A DNA stretch of 64,000 nt. Source: JBFJKD01 sp041600415 (GTDB taxonomy: Bacteria; Pseudomonadota; Gammaproteobacteria; Pseudomonadales; Porticoccaceae). The notes below the pieces were generated by a model. That model was not told the DNA's origin and did not search any database. It was given only the letters and a program-made list of their open reading frames with translations. The DNA lies in NCBI GenBank assembly GCA_041600415.1, contig JBFIKF010000002.1, positions 1-64,000 of the forward strand, given 5' to 3'. Position 1 is the first letter of the stretch, and each line of letters opens with the position of its first letter. This document shows, one piece after another, positions 16,561 through 25,977 of this stretch. Position numbers and translations under genes: made by a program.

Positions 16561-17499
16561 ATGCAAAACGCCAAACTGGCTTTTTTATTTCCAGGTCAAG
16601 GTTCACAAAAAATCGGCATGTTGGCGCAATTAGCCGCGCAACGGCCTGCAATCCTCGAAACCTTCGCTCAGGCATCCGCAACGCTGGGCTACGATCTGTG
16701 GGATTTAATTCAAAACGGCGACCAGGACACCATTAACCTGACCGAGCGGACGCAACCCGCCTTGTTGACTGCGAGCGTTGCGGTGTGGCGTCTGTGGCTG
16801 CAGGCCGGCGGTCCCAGGCCCGCAATATTCGCTGGTCACAGTCTTGGCGAATGGTCCGCACTGGTGTGTGCGGGGGTGGTGGAATTTACCGATGCTGTCG
16901 CGTTAGTACGCTTGCGAGGTAAGTATATGCAGGAGGCAGTACCAGCAGGCTCGGGCGCCATGGCGGCGATCATGGGGCTGGATGACGAAGTCATCCGCAC
17001 TTGTTGCAATCTGGCAACAAACGGAGAGGTTGTTGGACCTGTCAATTTTAACGCCCCCGGTCAGGTGGTTATTGCCGGGACCACCGGGGCTGTGGAGCGC
17101 GCCATCGCAGCCTGTAAGGATGCTGGGGCAAAACGTGCGCTGGCGTTGCCAGTGAGCGCCCCATTTCATACGACGCTGATGGAACCGGCCGCTCGGCGTC
17201 TGGCTGAACATATTACTGCAACAGAATTTCACGCCCCCCAAATTCCAGTTATCCATAACGTAACTGCACGGCCCGAATCTGATCCCCTGGCGATCAAACA
17301 GTTGATGATTGAGCAAATCTATCAGCCGGTGTTGTGGGTGGATTGTGTGAACCAGCTGGTGTCGGCCGGGATAGAGTTTGCCGTCGAATGTGGCGCGGGC
17401 AAAGTGCTGGGTGGCCTTAACAAACGCATCTCCGCTCAACTCACCTCGTTCGCAACTGACGATAATGACAGTTTTAACCATGCGTTGAGCGGGGTTTAG
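16561..17499 (+). CDS. fabD: Malonyl-CoA:ACP transacylase FabD
   Basis: Transfers malonyl from CoA to acyl carrier protein for fatty-acid elongation. The protein has 312 residues, the usual length. Motifs: FPGQGSQKIGM at 10-20, nucleophile S94 in AGHSLGEW, the Arg of RLRGKYMQ, and the catalytic His in VSAPFHTTLM. It leads the fabD-fabG-acpP set. The upstream neighbours plsX and fabH of the E. coli order are absent. Confidence 0.97.
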   Translation: MQNAKLAFLFPGQGSQKIGMLAQLAAQRPAILETFAQASATLGYDLWDLIQNGDQDTINLTERTQPALLTASVAVWRLWLQAGGPRPAIFAGHSLGEWSALVCAGVVEFTDAVALVRLRGKYMQEAVPAGSGAMAAIMGLDDEVIRTCCNLATNGEVVGPVNFNAPGQVVIAGTTGAVERAIAACKDAGAKRALALPVSAPFHTTLMEPAARRLAEHITATEFHAPQIPVIHNVTARPESDPLAIKQLMIEQIYQPVLWVDCVNQLVSAGIEFAVECGAGKVLGGLNKRISAQLTSFATDDNDSFNHALSGV

Positions 17500-17557
17500 C
17501 CGATGAGCGGGGATGCAGGCAGAATGTTTTACAGGTTGGGTAAACTGAGGATAAGTT

Positions 17558-18301
17558 ATGCCGATTGAAAATACAGTGGCGCTGGTCACTGGCGCGAGCA
17601 GAGGGATTGGGGCAGCTATCGCTGATATGCTGGGCGTGGCGGGAGCGGTGGTAGTGGGCACGGCCACCACCGAGGCGGGTGCTGCGGCCATCGCTCAACG
17701 TTTCGCGAAGTTGGGTATTCGCGGCAAAGGGGTTGCGCTTAATGTTACAGATGCTGCTGCAATTACCGCTGTTGTCGATGGCATTAGTCAGGAGTTTGGT
17801 GCACCACTGATTCTTGTTAATAATGCAGGCATTACCAAAGACAACATTTTACTGCGCATGAAAGAAGACGAGTGGTCGGATGTGATAGAGACTAATCTGA
17901 GCGCGGTTTACCGTCTGTGCAAGGCCTGTGCACGGGGTATGACCAAAGCGCGCTGGGGCAGGATAATCAATATTAGTTCGGTGGTGGGCTCCATGGGTAA
18001 TGCAGGGCAGGCGAATTACGCGGCTACCAAAGCCGGGGTCGCAGGATTTGGGCGGGCGTTGGCCAAAGAATTGGGTTCGCGCAACATTACCGTCAATACC
18101 GTTGCACCGGGTTTTATTGATACGGACATGACCCGGGACTTGCCAGAAGCGAACCGGGATTCCCTGCTGGGTCAGATACCCCTGGCGCGACTGGGTCAGC
18201 CAGAGGAAATTGCCGCAGTGGTAACATTCCTCGCAGGGGACGGAGGCGGCTATATTACCGGCGAAACTATCCAGGTAAATGGTGGTATGTACATGGGGTA
18301 A
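17558..18301 (+). CDS. fabG: 3-oxoacyl-ACP reductase FabG
   Basis: An NADPH-dependent short-chain dehydrogenase that reduces 3-oxoacyl-ACP. The 247-residue Rossmann fold has TGASRGIG at 11-18, NNAG at 88-91, and the catalytic Ser (S140/S141), Y154 and K158 (YAATKAG). The C-terminal VNGGMYM is typical of FabG. AGGATAAGTT precedes the ATG. It lies 58 bp after fabD. Confidence 0.96.
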   Translation: MPIENTVALVTGASRGIGAAIADMLGVAGAVVVGTATTEAGAAAIAQRFAKLGIRGKGVALNVTDAAAITAVVDGISQEFGAPLILVNNAGITKDNILLRMKEDEWSDVIETNLSAVYRLCKACARGMTKARWGRIINISSVVGSMGNAGQANYAATKAGVAGFGRALAKELGSRNITVNTVAPGFIDTDMTRDLPEANRDSLLGQIPLARLGQPEEIAAVVTFLAGDGGGYITGETIQVNGGMYMG

Positions 18302-18473
18302 CTTCATGATATTAAAGAATATTTTATTGAATTAACAAAACCGGTTACGCATTGAATTTTTTCAGGTAAAATGCGCGACCGTTGCATAGTAAAACCCTGA
18401 TATACAGACCGTCGCCGTCGGCGGCTCAGCTCACGAGAATAAATATCTTATCTCAACAGGAGTAACGAACACC

Positions 18474-18710
18474 ATGAGTAACATTCAAGAACGTGTCATT
18501 AAAATGGTTGCCGAGCAACTAGGCGTCAAAGAAGAAGACGTGAAACCTGATTCGTCTTTCGTCGAAGATCTCGGTGCTGATTCACTTGACACTGTCGAGT
18601 TGATCATGGCTCTTGAGGAAGAATTTGACACGGAAATACCCGACGAAGATGCCGAAAAACTGGCATCGGTTCAGGATGCGATTAATTATATCAATACAAA
18701 TCTGAACTGA
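18474..18710 (+). CDS. acpP: Acyl carrier protein
   Basis: A 78-residue acidic four-helix protein. S37 in GADSLD is the site for the 4'-phosphopantetheine arm that carries growing acyl chains. CAGGAG precedes the start. The 170 bp after fabG includes TAAAAT at 18367, a possible -10 of a separate promoter, as acpP often has. A strong terminator follows, and fabF, normally next, is not there. Confidence 0.98.
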   Translation: MSNIQERVIKMVAEQLGVKEEDVKPDSSFVEDLGADSLDTVELIMALEEEFDTEIPDEDAEKLASVQDAINYINTNLN

Positions 18711-18728
18711 TTTTTTTTCAGTTTGCAC

Positions 18729-18766
18729 GCAAAGCTGCCAGTGCTCGGGGCAGCTTTTGCGTTTTT
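18729..18766 (+). terminator. Rho-independent terminator after acpP
   Basis: GCAAAGCTGCC pairs with GGCAGCTTTTGC (11 bp with one bulged T), followed by a T run. It sits 18 bases after the acpP stop and would separate acpP from pabC. Confidence 0.85.
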
Positions 18767-18814
18767 GCTACTCGGCTTCTGTGCCAAAGCCTCGACGATT
18801 TGCTTTAATCGCGG

Positions 18815-19657
18815 ATGATGACAGAGCACATCAGCTTTATAAATGGCGAACTCGGTACGGGTGTCCCCCTTACGGATCGAGGTTTTCAATACGGGCACGG
18901 TGTGTTCGAAACCATGCGCCTGCACGACCGGCATTTACCCCTGTGGCATTATCATAAACGACGTCTCCAGGAAGGTGCGCGAGTGTTGCGCATACCTCTG
19001 GATCTGAAACTTCTCGATGCATATCTTGCGCAAGCACTGGCCAGTTTTCCGGCGGGTGCGATTGTGCGCTTAACTGTAACGGCGGTCGCCGAGGGGCGTG
19101 GTTATCGTCGTGTTGGCAAGCTAGCGGCCCAGTATGTGGTGCAGTGTTTTCCACTGCCTCCACCTGATTCCGGGCCGCTTACGCTGCAACCCTGCCGCTA
19201 TCGGTTATCCGATAATCCGACGCTCGCGGGACTTAAACATTTGAATCGCCTCGACCAGGTATTGGCGGCATTAGAGCTGGATGAGCATCTGACTGAAGGG
19301 GTGGATGGGTTGTTGCTCGATACACGCAACAATATTGTCGAAGCCTTGAGTAGTAATGTATTTGTTTTCGCCACGGGGCGTTGGTTAACTCCGGATCTAA
19401 AGCGTTGTGGCGTGGCCGGTGTCATGCGCCATTATCTAATCGATATGCTCGAAGGGTTACCCGGCGGCCCGGTCGCGGTGGCAAATATCAGCGCGGATAG
19501 TCTGCTGAGCGCGCAGGAAATATTCATCTGTAATTCCGTGGTCGGAATTCGTCCAGTGACCAGGATTGTTGGTACCGGTGAATGGCCTGCGGGCGGCGTT
19601 GAAACTCGTCGCGTACAGGACGAACTGAGCAGGCGGATGTCATGTTTCGCCAGTTAA
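18815..19657 (+). CDS. pabC: Aminodeoxychorismate lyase
   Basis: A PLP enzyme of fold type IV that converts 4-amino-4-deoxychorismate to p-aminobenzoate and pyruvate in folate synthesis. The 280-residue sequence has FINGELGTGVPLTDRGFQYG near the start, the PLP Lys in GLKHLNRLDQV, and the C-terminal SAQEIFICNSVVGI. Its stop lies inside the start of mltG (16-base overlap). The partner pabB is in the same window at 33.9-35.3 kb. Confidence 0.93.
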   Translation: MMTEHISFINGELGTGVPLTDRGFQYGHGVFETMRLHDRHLPLWHYHKRRLQEGARVLRIPLDLKLLDAYLAQALASFPAGAIVRLTVTAVAEGRGYRRVGKLAAQYVVQCFPLPPPDSGPLTLQPCRYRLSDNPTLAGLKHLNRLDQVLAALELDEHLTEGVDGLLLDTRNNIVEALSSNVFVFATGRWLTPDLKRCGVAGVMRHYLIDMLEGLPGGPVAVANISADSLLSAQEIFICNSVVGIRPVTRIVGTGEWPAGGVETRRVQDELSRRMSCFAS

Positions 19658-20661
19658 TCGTTGTCGGAATTGTGGCTTTACTCGGCTTGCTGGTCGGAAC
19701 CTGGTGGCTGGATCGCGCTCTCAATCAGCCCCTGGCGGTGCCGGAGGAGGGCTATCAATTTGTTGCAGGCAAGGGGGATGGTGTGTATCGCATTGCCTAT
19801 AAACTTGAGGAAGCCGGGGTAGTGCGGCACGCTATCGCCTTGCGGTTGTACGCAAAAATTACCGATCGAGATCAGGTGCGTGCTGGTGAATATGCACTGG
19901 TGCCGGGGGATACGATAAAAACCCTGCTGGACAAGCTGCAGAAAGGTCAGACCGTGCAGTACAAGGTTACCATTCCGGAGGGACTGACGTTAGCTCAATG
20001 GTTGGGCATATTGCATGGGCAACCTAACATCGACCGGCGTTTGTCGCTCAATTTTCGCAATGAACTGGCTACGATACTGGACCATGGTGCCGACCGATTA
20101 GAGGGTTGGTTCGCGCCAGACACCTATGTGTACAGCAGTGGAGATTCCGATATTGAAATTTTGCAGCGCGCTTATGAGCGGATGACAGCTATCATGGCTG
20201 AGCAGTGGGAGCAGCGCGCGGAAGATTTGCCTTACCAATCTCCCGAAGAAGCGCTGGTGATGGCGTCCATCATCGAAAAAGAAACCGGGATATCGGAGGA
20301 GCGAGACGAAATTGCCGGAGTATTTGTACGACGTCTGCGCAAAGGTATGCGTTTGCAGACGGATCCGACGGTGATCTACGGGCTGGGTGACGCTTATCGT
20401 GGCAACCTGACGCGCGCGCATTTACAGATGCCGACGCCCTACAACACCTACCTGATCGATGGTTTACCACCCACTGCAATAGCTAACCCCGGAGAGGCCG
20501 CGATCTACGCTGCGCTACACCCGCGCCCGGGGAACAGCTTGTTTTTTGTTGCCAAGGGGGACGGCAGCCACTATTTTTCTGCTACGCTGGCGGAACACAA
20601 TGAGGCGGTACGGCGCTATCAATTGCGTCGTAAAAGCGATTATCGCTCGTCGCCCAGGTGA
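19642..20661 (+). CDS. mltG: Endolytic murein transglycosylase MltG
   Basis: An inner-membrane lytic transglycosylase that cuts nascent glycan strands. The 339 residues comprise one N-terminal membrane helix (about 4-24), a LysM-like region, and the YceG catalytic domain with the Glu of ASIIEKETG and the signature RLRKGMRLQTDPTVIYG. The C-terminal LYFVAKGDGSHYFS-type motif is present. It is translationally coupled to pabC and followed by tmk, the conserved order. Confidence 0.95.
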   Translation: MFRQLIVVGIVALLGLLVGTWWLDRALNQPLAVPEEGYQFVAGKGDGVYRIAYKLEEAGVVRHAIALRLYAKITDRDQVRAGEYALVPGDTIKTLLDKLQKGQTVQYKVTIPEGLTLAQWLGILHGQPNIDRRLSLNFRNELATILDHGADRLEGWFAPDTYVYSSGDSDIEILQRAYERMTAIMAEQWEQRAEDLPYQSPEEALVMASIIEKETGISEERDEIAGVFVRRLRKGMRLQTDPTVIYGLGDAYRGNLTRAHLQMPTPYNTYLIDGLPPTAIANPGEAAIYAALHPRPGNSLFFVAKGDGSHYFSATLAEHNEAVRRYQLRRKSDYRSSPR

Positions 20662-20665
20662 TGTG

Positions 20666-21307
20666 ATGGAATCGCTAATGAAGGGTAAGTTTATCACGCT
20701 GGAAGGTTCTGAAGGGGTGGGTAAAACCACCAACCTGGAGTTTATAAAAAGGTACGTGGAGCAATTGGGCATCGAGTGTGTGGTTACGCGGGAGCCGGGG
20801 GGCACGTCGCTAGGGGAAAAAATTCGCACACTGCTACTGGATCGCGACGGTGAATCAATTGATGATTACGCGGAGCTGTTATTGATATTTGCCGCGCGGG
20901 CGCAACATCTGGCGCGCGTGATCAAGCCCGCGCTGGCGCGTGGTGTGTGGGTATTGTGTGACCGCTTTACCGATGCAACTTACGCGTATCAAGGTGGCGG
21001 CAGAAGTGTTCCGAACGAAAGCATAGCGATGCTCGAGAATTTATTGCAGGGCGATCTGCGGCCGGATCTCACGATTATTCTGGATATCGAGCCTGAAGCA
21101 GGTTTGGCGAGGGTTAAACAACGCGGCGAGTTTGATCGCTTCGAGCAGGAGCAGTTACATTTTTTTGAAAGGGTTCGTAGCGCATATCTGGCGCGTGCGG
21201 CTATGGATGAGCAACGCTACCGAGTCGTTAATGTGGCGCGAGGGTTGACCGCAATCCAGGCCGATCTGCGCCGGGAGCTGGATCAATTTATACAGCGGAA
21301 TCAATGA
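20666..21307 (+). CDS. tmk: Thymidylate kinase
   Basis: Phosphorylates dTMP to dTDP. The P-loop is GSEGVGKT (residues 14-21), the DR motif CDRFTDATYAYQGGGR binds substrate, and the LID region follows with ARVKQRGEFDRFE. The ATG at 20666 has AGGTGATG just upstream and lies 5 bases after the mltG stop; an ATG at 20678 is an alternative. The protein has ~213 residues. It overlaps holB by four bases (ATGA). Confidence 0.95.
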   Translation: MESLMKGKFITLEGSEGVGKTTNLEFIKRYVEQLGIECVVTREPGGTSLGEKIRTLLLDRDGESIDDYAELLLIFAARAQHLARVIKPALARGVWVLCDRFTDATYAYQGGGRSVPNESIAMLENLLQGDLRPDLTIILDIEPEAGLARVKQRGEFDRFEQEQLHFFERVRSAYLARAAMDEQRYRVVNVARGLTAIQADLRRELDQFIQRNQ

Positions 21308-22260
21308 ATTCTCCGAGTGACACATTGCAACCTTATCCCTGGCAGCTGGCACAGTGGCAGTTGTTGGAAAGTATGTTGTCGGCCGACAGGATGCCCCATA
21401 GTTTACTGCTGGCCGGACCCTCGGAGATCGGTAAACGCCACTTTGCGCGAGCCTTTGCACAGCGTATGTTATGTCGATCTCCCGATGCAGGTTACGGCTG
21501 TGGCGTGTGTAAAGCTTGTCATTTGATGGCGGCGGGGACACATCCGGATTGGTCGGTACTCGAGCCGGACGCGATTGGTAAAGCGATCAAGATCGACGCC
21601 ATCCGGGCGTTGGAAAGTTTGTCTGCTACCACTGCCCAGCAAAGTGGCTGGCGTATTATCCTGATTCAGCCGGCGGAAGCGATGAATGCTAACGCTGCTA
21701 ATGCGCTGCTAAAAACCCTTGAAGAACCGGGCGCAAAAACATTACTGATGCTGGTGAGTCACAATACCAGCGGTGTGCTCGCCACAGTGCGCAGTCGCTG
21801 TCGTGTGATGCCGTTTACGTTGCCCGGCAAAAGTCTGGTGATACCCTGGCTACAGCGCACCATGGGCATTGCCGAAGTTGCCGACAGCACCATTGCCAAA
21901 GGGGCAGGCAGACCGTTGCGTATTTTGCGGCTGCTTGAAAGCGATATGCTGGGCCAGATGGAAGAATTTGAAACCCTGCTGGATGCGGTCGCTAATGGCG
22001 AGTTGTCGGTGGTAAACGCTGCCGAAACCAGTCTTCAATTGCCCGATAGCGAAACTATTGAATGGCTGCAAAATTATCTGTACCGACATTTACGCGACCA
22101 ACGGTTTACATCCCCGCGCCGCCATCGCCAGGCGTTTATTTTTCTCGACCGCGTCACTGCGGCAAAACGCAATTTGCTAAGTGCGGCCAACCCCAATCGT
22201 CAGTTGCTGTGGGAGGAGCTTTTCCTGGACTGGCGTCAGGTGGCGGGTGGCGGCAAGTAA
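21304..22260 (+). CDS. holB: DNA polymerase III delta' subunit
   Basis: A clamp-loader subunit of 318 residues with the AAA+ fold. The Walker A region is degenerate (LLAGPSEIGKRHFA), as is normal for delta'. It has the four-Cys zinc module (CRSPDAGYGCGVCKAC) and the sensor-like NALLKTLEEPG. It is in the tmk-holB-pilZ-tatD order shared with Pseudomonas. Confidence 0.94.
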   Translation: MNSPSDTLQPYPWQLAQWQLLESMLSADRMPHSLLLAGPSEIGKRHFARAFAQRMLCRSPDAGYGCGVCKACHLMAAGTHPDWSVLEPDAIGKAIKIDAIRALESLSATTAQQSGWRIILIQPAEAMNANAANALLKTLEEPGAKTLLMLVSHNTSGVLATVRSRCRVMPFTLPGKSLVIPWLQRTMGIAEVADSTIAKGAGRPLRILRLLESDMLGQMEEFETLLDAVANGELSVVNAAETSLQLPDSETIEWLQNYLYRHLRDQRFTSPRRHRQAFIFLDRVTAAKRNLLSAANPNRQLLWEELFLDWRQVAGGGK

Positions 22261-22309
22261 AGGTGTGTGGTAATCTTCGGCCCGAGTAATGGCTGCGGTC
22301 AAATAGTGT

Positions 22310-22663
22310 ATGGAAGCGATTAGTGGCGGTCTACGCAACGGTATTCTCAATTTAACGCTGAAAGAGGCGAATGAATTGTACGAATGCTACATGCCATTTA
22401 TTGCCGGTGGCGGGTTGTTTATTCCCACACGTAAGCAATACATGCTGGGGGACGAGGTTTTTGTGCTGCTGGAACTCATGGACGAGCCGGATAAAATACC
22501 CCTCACTGGAAAAATCGTCTGGGTGACCCCCAAGGGCGTCAGCGGTAGTCGGCGCAGTGGTGTAGGCATTCAGTTTTCCGAAAGTAACGCAGATTTAATC
22601 AACAAAATCGAAACCTATCTGGCGGGATTACTGCAGTCTACGCGACCTACTCATACGCTGTAA
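22310..22663 (+). CDS. PilZ domain protein
   Basis: A 117-residue single-domain protein equivalent in position and size to Pseudomonas PilZ, needed for type IV pilus assembly. The core GGGLFIPTRKQYMLGDEVFV and the later GVSGSRRSGVGIQF are typical of the PilZ fold. The RxxxR and D/NxSxxG c-di-GMP motifs are not evident, as in PilZ itself, so c-di-GMP binding is doubtful. Confidence 0.9.
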   Translation: MEAISGGLRNGILNLTLKEANELYECYMPFIAGGGLFIPTRKQYMLGDEVFVLLELMDEPDKIPLTGKIVWVTPKGVSGSRRSGVGIQFSESNADLINKIETYLAGLLQSTRPTHTL

Positions 22664-22693
22664 CGTTTTCCCCTCCAGACATAAATACTCCCT

Positions 22694-23512
22694 ATGCTGG
22701 TAGATTCCCACTGCCATCTCGACCATCTTGATTTGACAACCCACAACGGGTCACTGCGCAGGTTGCTGGACGCCGCCCGAGCCCGTGGTGTCCGGGGATT
22801 CTTGAGTGTCGGTGTCGATCTTGAATCATCGCGACGTCTCGTTACACTGGCGCAGGCACATCCAGACGTGGTGCTTTCTGTTGGTTCCCACCCCCTGCAG
22901 AACAATCCTCAGCCTCTTCCCGAAGTGACCGAATTAGTGGCGCTGGGTGGTGCTGCAAAGGTGGTAGCTATTGGTGAAACCGGGCTCGATTTCCATTACA
23001 GTCCCGACACAGCCGACTGGCAGCGCGAGAGTTTTGTCCGCCATGCCTTTGCTGCCGACCAGTTGGCGAAACCACTTATCGTACATACGCGGGAAGCGCG
23101 CACCGAAACTCTGGAAATTTTACGCCAGCACGCTAACCTGGAGGTGGGCGGCGTCCTGCATTGCTTTACGGAAGACTGGGCCATGGCAAAAGCGGCCCTC
23201 GATCTCAATTTTTACATCTCTTTTTCTGGCATTTTAACGTTCAACAATGCCAGTGCCTTGCGGGCGGTGGCAAAAAAAATTCCATTGCAGCGATTGCTGG
23301 TTGAAACAGATAGTCCCTGGTTGGCGCCGAAACCTTATCGGGGTCGTAAAAACGAACCCCAGTATGTGGTCGAGGTCGCAACGACGTTGGCAGACATTCG
23401 TGGTCTATCTCTGGTTGAGCTGGCACAGGCTACCACGGCTAATTTTGAACGCCTGTTTGGGCCGATCCCGGCAACGGCCTGTGTTAACATTGACGGTAAA
23501 ATTGTTTCCTGA
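22694..23512 (+). CDS. TatD family metal-dependent hydrolase
   Basis: A 272-residue TIM-barrel hydrolase. The metal ligands are VDSHCHLD (HxH), the Glu of IGETGLDFHY, the His of PLIVHTREA, the His of VLHCFTED, and the Asp of LLVETDSPWL. Family members are DNases/exonucleases. It closes the conserved fab-to-tatD cluster and is followed after 11 bp by an MBL-fold gene. Confidence 0.92.
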   Translation: MLVDSHCHLDHLDLTTHNGSLRRLLDAARARGVRGFLSVGVDLESSRRLVTLAQAHPDVVLSVGSHPLQNNPQPLPEVTELVALGGAAKVVAIGETGLDFHYSPDTADWQRESFVRHAFAADQLAKPLIVHTREARTETLEILRQHANLEVGGVLHCFTEDWAMAKAALDLNFYISFSGILTFNNASALRAVAKKIPLQRLLVETDSPWLAPKPYRGRKNEPQYVVEVATTLADIRGLSLVELAQATTANFERLFGPIPATACVNIDGKIVS

Positions 23513-23523
23513 GCGGGGCACCT

Positions 23524-24165
23524 ATGAGTACCAAAGAAACGCGAGTGCACAAAAGTTTTCCAGTGGGCCCATTGCAATGCAATTGCACAATTGTGGGTGA
23601 TTTAACCACCGGTAAGGCATTGGTGGTTGATCCAGGTGGTGACGCGGATATCATCCTCGGATTGCTTGCCGAGTTGCAATTACAGGTCGTGGCGATCATT
23701 CACACCCATGCCCATCTCGATCATATTCTCGCCGCCGGGGAGATCAAGAATGCGACCGGCGCGCCCATTTATCTGCACCGCGACGACCAATTTTTATGGG
23801 ATATCGTCGAGGAGCAATGCGCGATGTTTGGCATACCCTATAAGGCTCTACCCAACCCGGATCACTATTTGCAGGACGACCAGGACCTGGGGTGTTGCGG
23901 TGGCGTGGCTATTCATACGCCGGGACATACGCCCGGCTCTACGAGCTTCTGGTTTGCGGACAGTAATTTGCTGCTGGCCGGCGATACCCTGTTTCAGCGT
24001 AGTATCGGGCGCACGGATTTTGCCGGAGGCGACTACGATCAGATAACCCGATCTATTCGCGAACGACTTTATACTCTCGACGAGCAGGCCACGGTGATTA
24101 CCGGGCACGGACCCAGCACTACCATTGGCGATGAAAAATACAACAACCCGTTTGTCCAGGCCTAG
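23524..24165 (+). CDS. MBL-fold metallo-hydrolase, glyoxalase II-like
   Basis: A 213-residue metallo-beta-lactamase-fold hydrolase. It has the metal-binding THAHLDH at 61-67, GHTPGSTSFW, the Asp of LAGDTLF and a late His in ITGHGPST. Its size fits the short YcbL/GloB-like thioesterase group. The substrate is probably a glutathione or other thioester, but this is not shown. It starts 11 bp after tatD, with dUTPase 9 bp behind it, so the three are likely one transcript. Confidence 0.87.
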   Translation: MSTKETRVHKSFPVGPLQCNCTIVGDLTTGKALVVDPGGDADIILGLLAELQLQVVAIIHTHAHLDHILAAGEIKNATGAPIYLHRDDQFLWDIVEEQCAMFGIPYKALPNPDHYLQDDQDLGCCGGVAIHTPGHTPGSTSFWFADSNLLLAGDTLFQRSIGRTDFAGGDYDQITRSIRERLYTLDEQATVITGHGPSTTIGDEKYNNPFVQA

Positions 24166-24174
24166 GGAGTTTTT

Positions 24175-24831
24175 GTGAAACCCGAGTCGCGGCATACACA
24201 AGACATCCTGCGCCAACAACTGGTAGTCATGCTTGATCTACAGCAGGCGATGAACACCAAAGTGGCCGCCGACTGGACCACCCGGAACTTCCAGTGGTAC
24301 CGTGCGATCTGGGTTGAATGCGCGGAGATGCTTGAGCACTACGGGTGGAAGTGGTGGAAAAAACAGACACCGGATATTGAGCAGGTACAGCTCGAGCTGG
24401 TGGATATCTGGCATTTTGGCCTGAGTTTGTTGCTCTTACGCGACGTGGATCGCGACGACTTACTGGAGCAGATAATTGGCGAACTCTTAACTCCCGTGGT
24501 CACGAAAAATGCATTCCCCGAGGAACTGGAAGCATTTGCCTTAACCACTCTGGCCAGCAAAGATTTCGCTATACGGGGTTTTAACCGTTTAATGGCCAGT
24601 ATCGGGTTGAGCTTCGATGAGCTCTATACCCGCTATGTCGGTAAAAATATCCTCAATTTGTTTCGTCAGAACAACGGTTATCAAACCGGCGAATACGTTA
24701 AACAGTGGTCTGGCCGGGAGGACAATGAGCACCTCGTCGAAGTGGTTGCGACGCTCGATCCGTCCAGTCCCCGGTTCAAGGATGCCCTGTATCTGGCGCT
24801 GGAAACTCGTTACCACGAAAGTACCGCTTAG
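24175..24831 (+). CDS. Dimeric (all-alpha) dUTP diphosphatase
   Basis: A 218-residue protein of the MazG-like all-alpha NTP pyrophosphatase superfamily. The motifs ECAEMLEHYGWKWWKK and ELVDIWHF supply the acidic metal ligands. These resemble the dimeric dUTPases of Leishmania, Campylobacter and phages, which split dUTP to dUMP and so protect DNA from uracil. A GTG start with AGGGAG five bases upstream. This type is unrelated to the trimeric Dut found in most gammaproteobacteria. Confidence 0.8.
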   Translation: MKPESRHTQDILRQQLVVMLDLQQAMNTKVAADWTTRNFQWYRAIWVECAEMLEHYGWKWWKKQTPDIEQVQLELVDIWHFGLSLLLLRDVDRDDLLEQIIGELLTPVVTKNAFPEELEAFALTTLASKDFAIRGFNRLMASIGLSFDELYTRYVGKNILNLFRQNNGYQTGEYVKQWSGREDNEHLVEVVATLDPSSPRFKDALYLALETRYHESTA

Positions 24832-24919
24832 CGAGCGTGATCGGCGATGAAATTCTACGTTAAATACGTATAATGACCGCCTTTCAGTTACCCACACTTC
24901 CACCAGACGGAGAGCCCCT

Positions 24920-25900
24920 GTGAAATCACCTGTACGCGTCACCGTGACCGGAGCGGCCGGTCAGATCAGTTATTCCCTGCTATTTCGAATCGCCGCTGGC
25001 GAAATGTTGGGAGCGGATCAGCCGGTTATTTTGCAGATGCTGGAAATCACGCCGGCTCTGGGTGCGTTGCAGGGTGTCGCCATGGAACTGGAAGACTGCG
25101 CTTTTCCGCTGCTGACCGGAATGGTTTGCACGGATGATGCCAGCGTGGCCTTTAAGGATGCGGATTACGCGTTGTTGGTGGGTGCGAGGCCGCGCGGCCC
25201 GGGTATGGAACGCAAGGACTTGCTGGAAGCGAATGCAGCAATTTTTTCTGCGCAGGGCAAGGCCATTAACGCGGTAGCCAAGCGCACCATCAAAGTGCTG
25301 GTGGTGGGCAATCCGGCCAATACTAACGCATTGATTGCTCAGCGCAACGCGCCGGATATCAACCCGCGTCAGTTTACTGCGATGACACGCCTCGATCACA
25401 ATCGGGCGCTAACCCAGCTCGCGCTGAAAACAGGCAAGTCAGTTAATGATGTGAGCAAGATGATCATATGGGGTAACCATTCGGCGACCCAGTACCCGGA
25501 CGTTCACCATGCACTGATCGGAGGTGCCCCGGCCTTGAGTCTGGTGGATCAGGCCTGGTACGAATCCCATTTAATACCGACCGTACAACAGCGTGGCGCT
25601 GCCATTATTCAGGCGCGCGGCGCTTCCAGTGCGGCTTCTGCCGCGAACGCGGCGATCAGCCATATGCGCACCTGGGTGCTGGGTAGTGCCGACAACGACT
25701 GGGTTAGTATGGGTGTCTACAGTGACGGCAGCTATGGTATAGATAAGGGTTTGATCTACTCGGTGCCCTGTGTGTGTAAAAACGGCGACTGGCAGGCAGT
25801 ACAGGGATTAACTATCAACGAATTTTCCCGTGGAAAAATGGATGCTACAGCGCAGGAATTACGCGAGGAACGGGATGCAGTGAAACACCTGTTGCCCTGA
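24920..25900 (+). CDS. mdh: Malate dehydrogenase (cytosolic type)
   Basis: Oxidises malate to oxaloacetate with NAD in the TCA cycle. 326 residues. The Rossmann motif TGAAGQISYSLL, the substrate loop GARPRGPGMERKDLL, the Arg/Asp of TRLDHNRA and the catalytic His of IWGNHSATQYPD identify the MDH type 2 group rather than the E. coli mitochondrial-like type. GTG start with GGAG eight bases before. Its product pathway links to the glyoxylate-shunt genes at 38-43 kb. Confidence 0.95.
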   Translation: MKSPVRVTVTGAAGQISYSLLFRIAAGEMLGADQPVILQMLEITPALGALQGVAMELEDCAFPLLTGMVCTDDASVAFKDADYALLVGARPRGPGMERKDLLEANAAIFSAQGKAINAVAKRTIKVLVVGNPANTNALIAQRNAPDINPRQFTAMTRLDHNRALTQLALKTGKSVNDVSKMIIWGNHSATQYPDVHHALIGGAPALSLVDQAWYESHLIPTVQQRGAAIIQARGASSAASAANAAISHMRTWVLGSADNDWVSMGVYSDGSYGIDKGLIYSVPCVCKNGDWQAVQGLTINEFSRGKMDATAQELREERDAVKHLLP

Positions 25901-25977
25901 TTTTCTGGCCAGAGGTAGTTGCAGACATTGATTGGGCAGCGGGCTCTTTACAAACGGAAACCATAAGGGTCTAGCAT

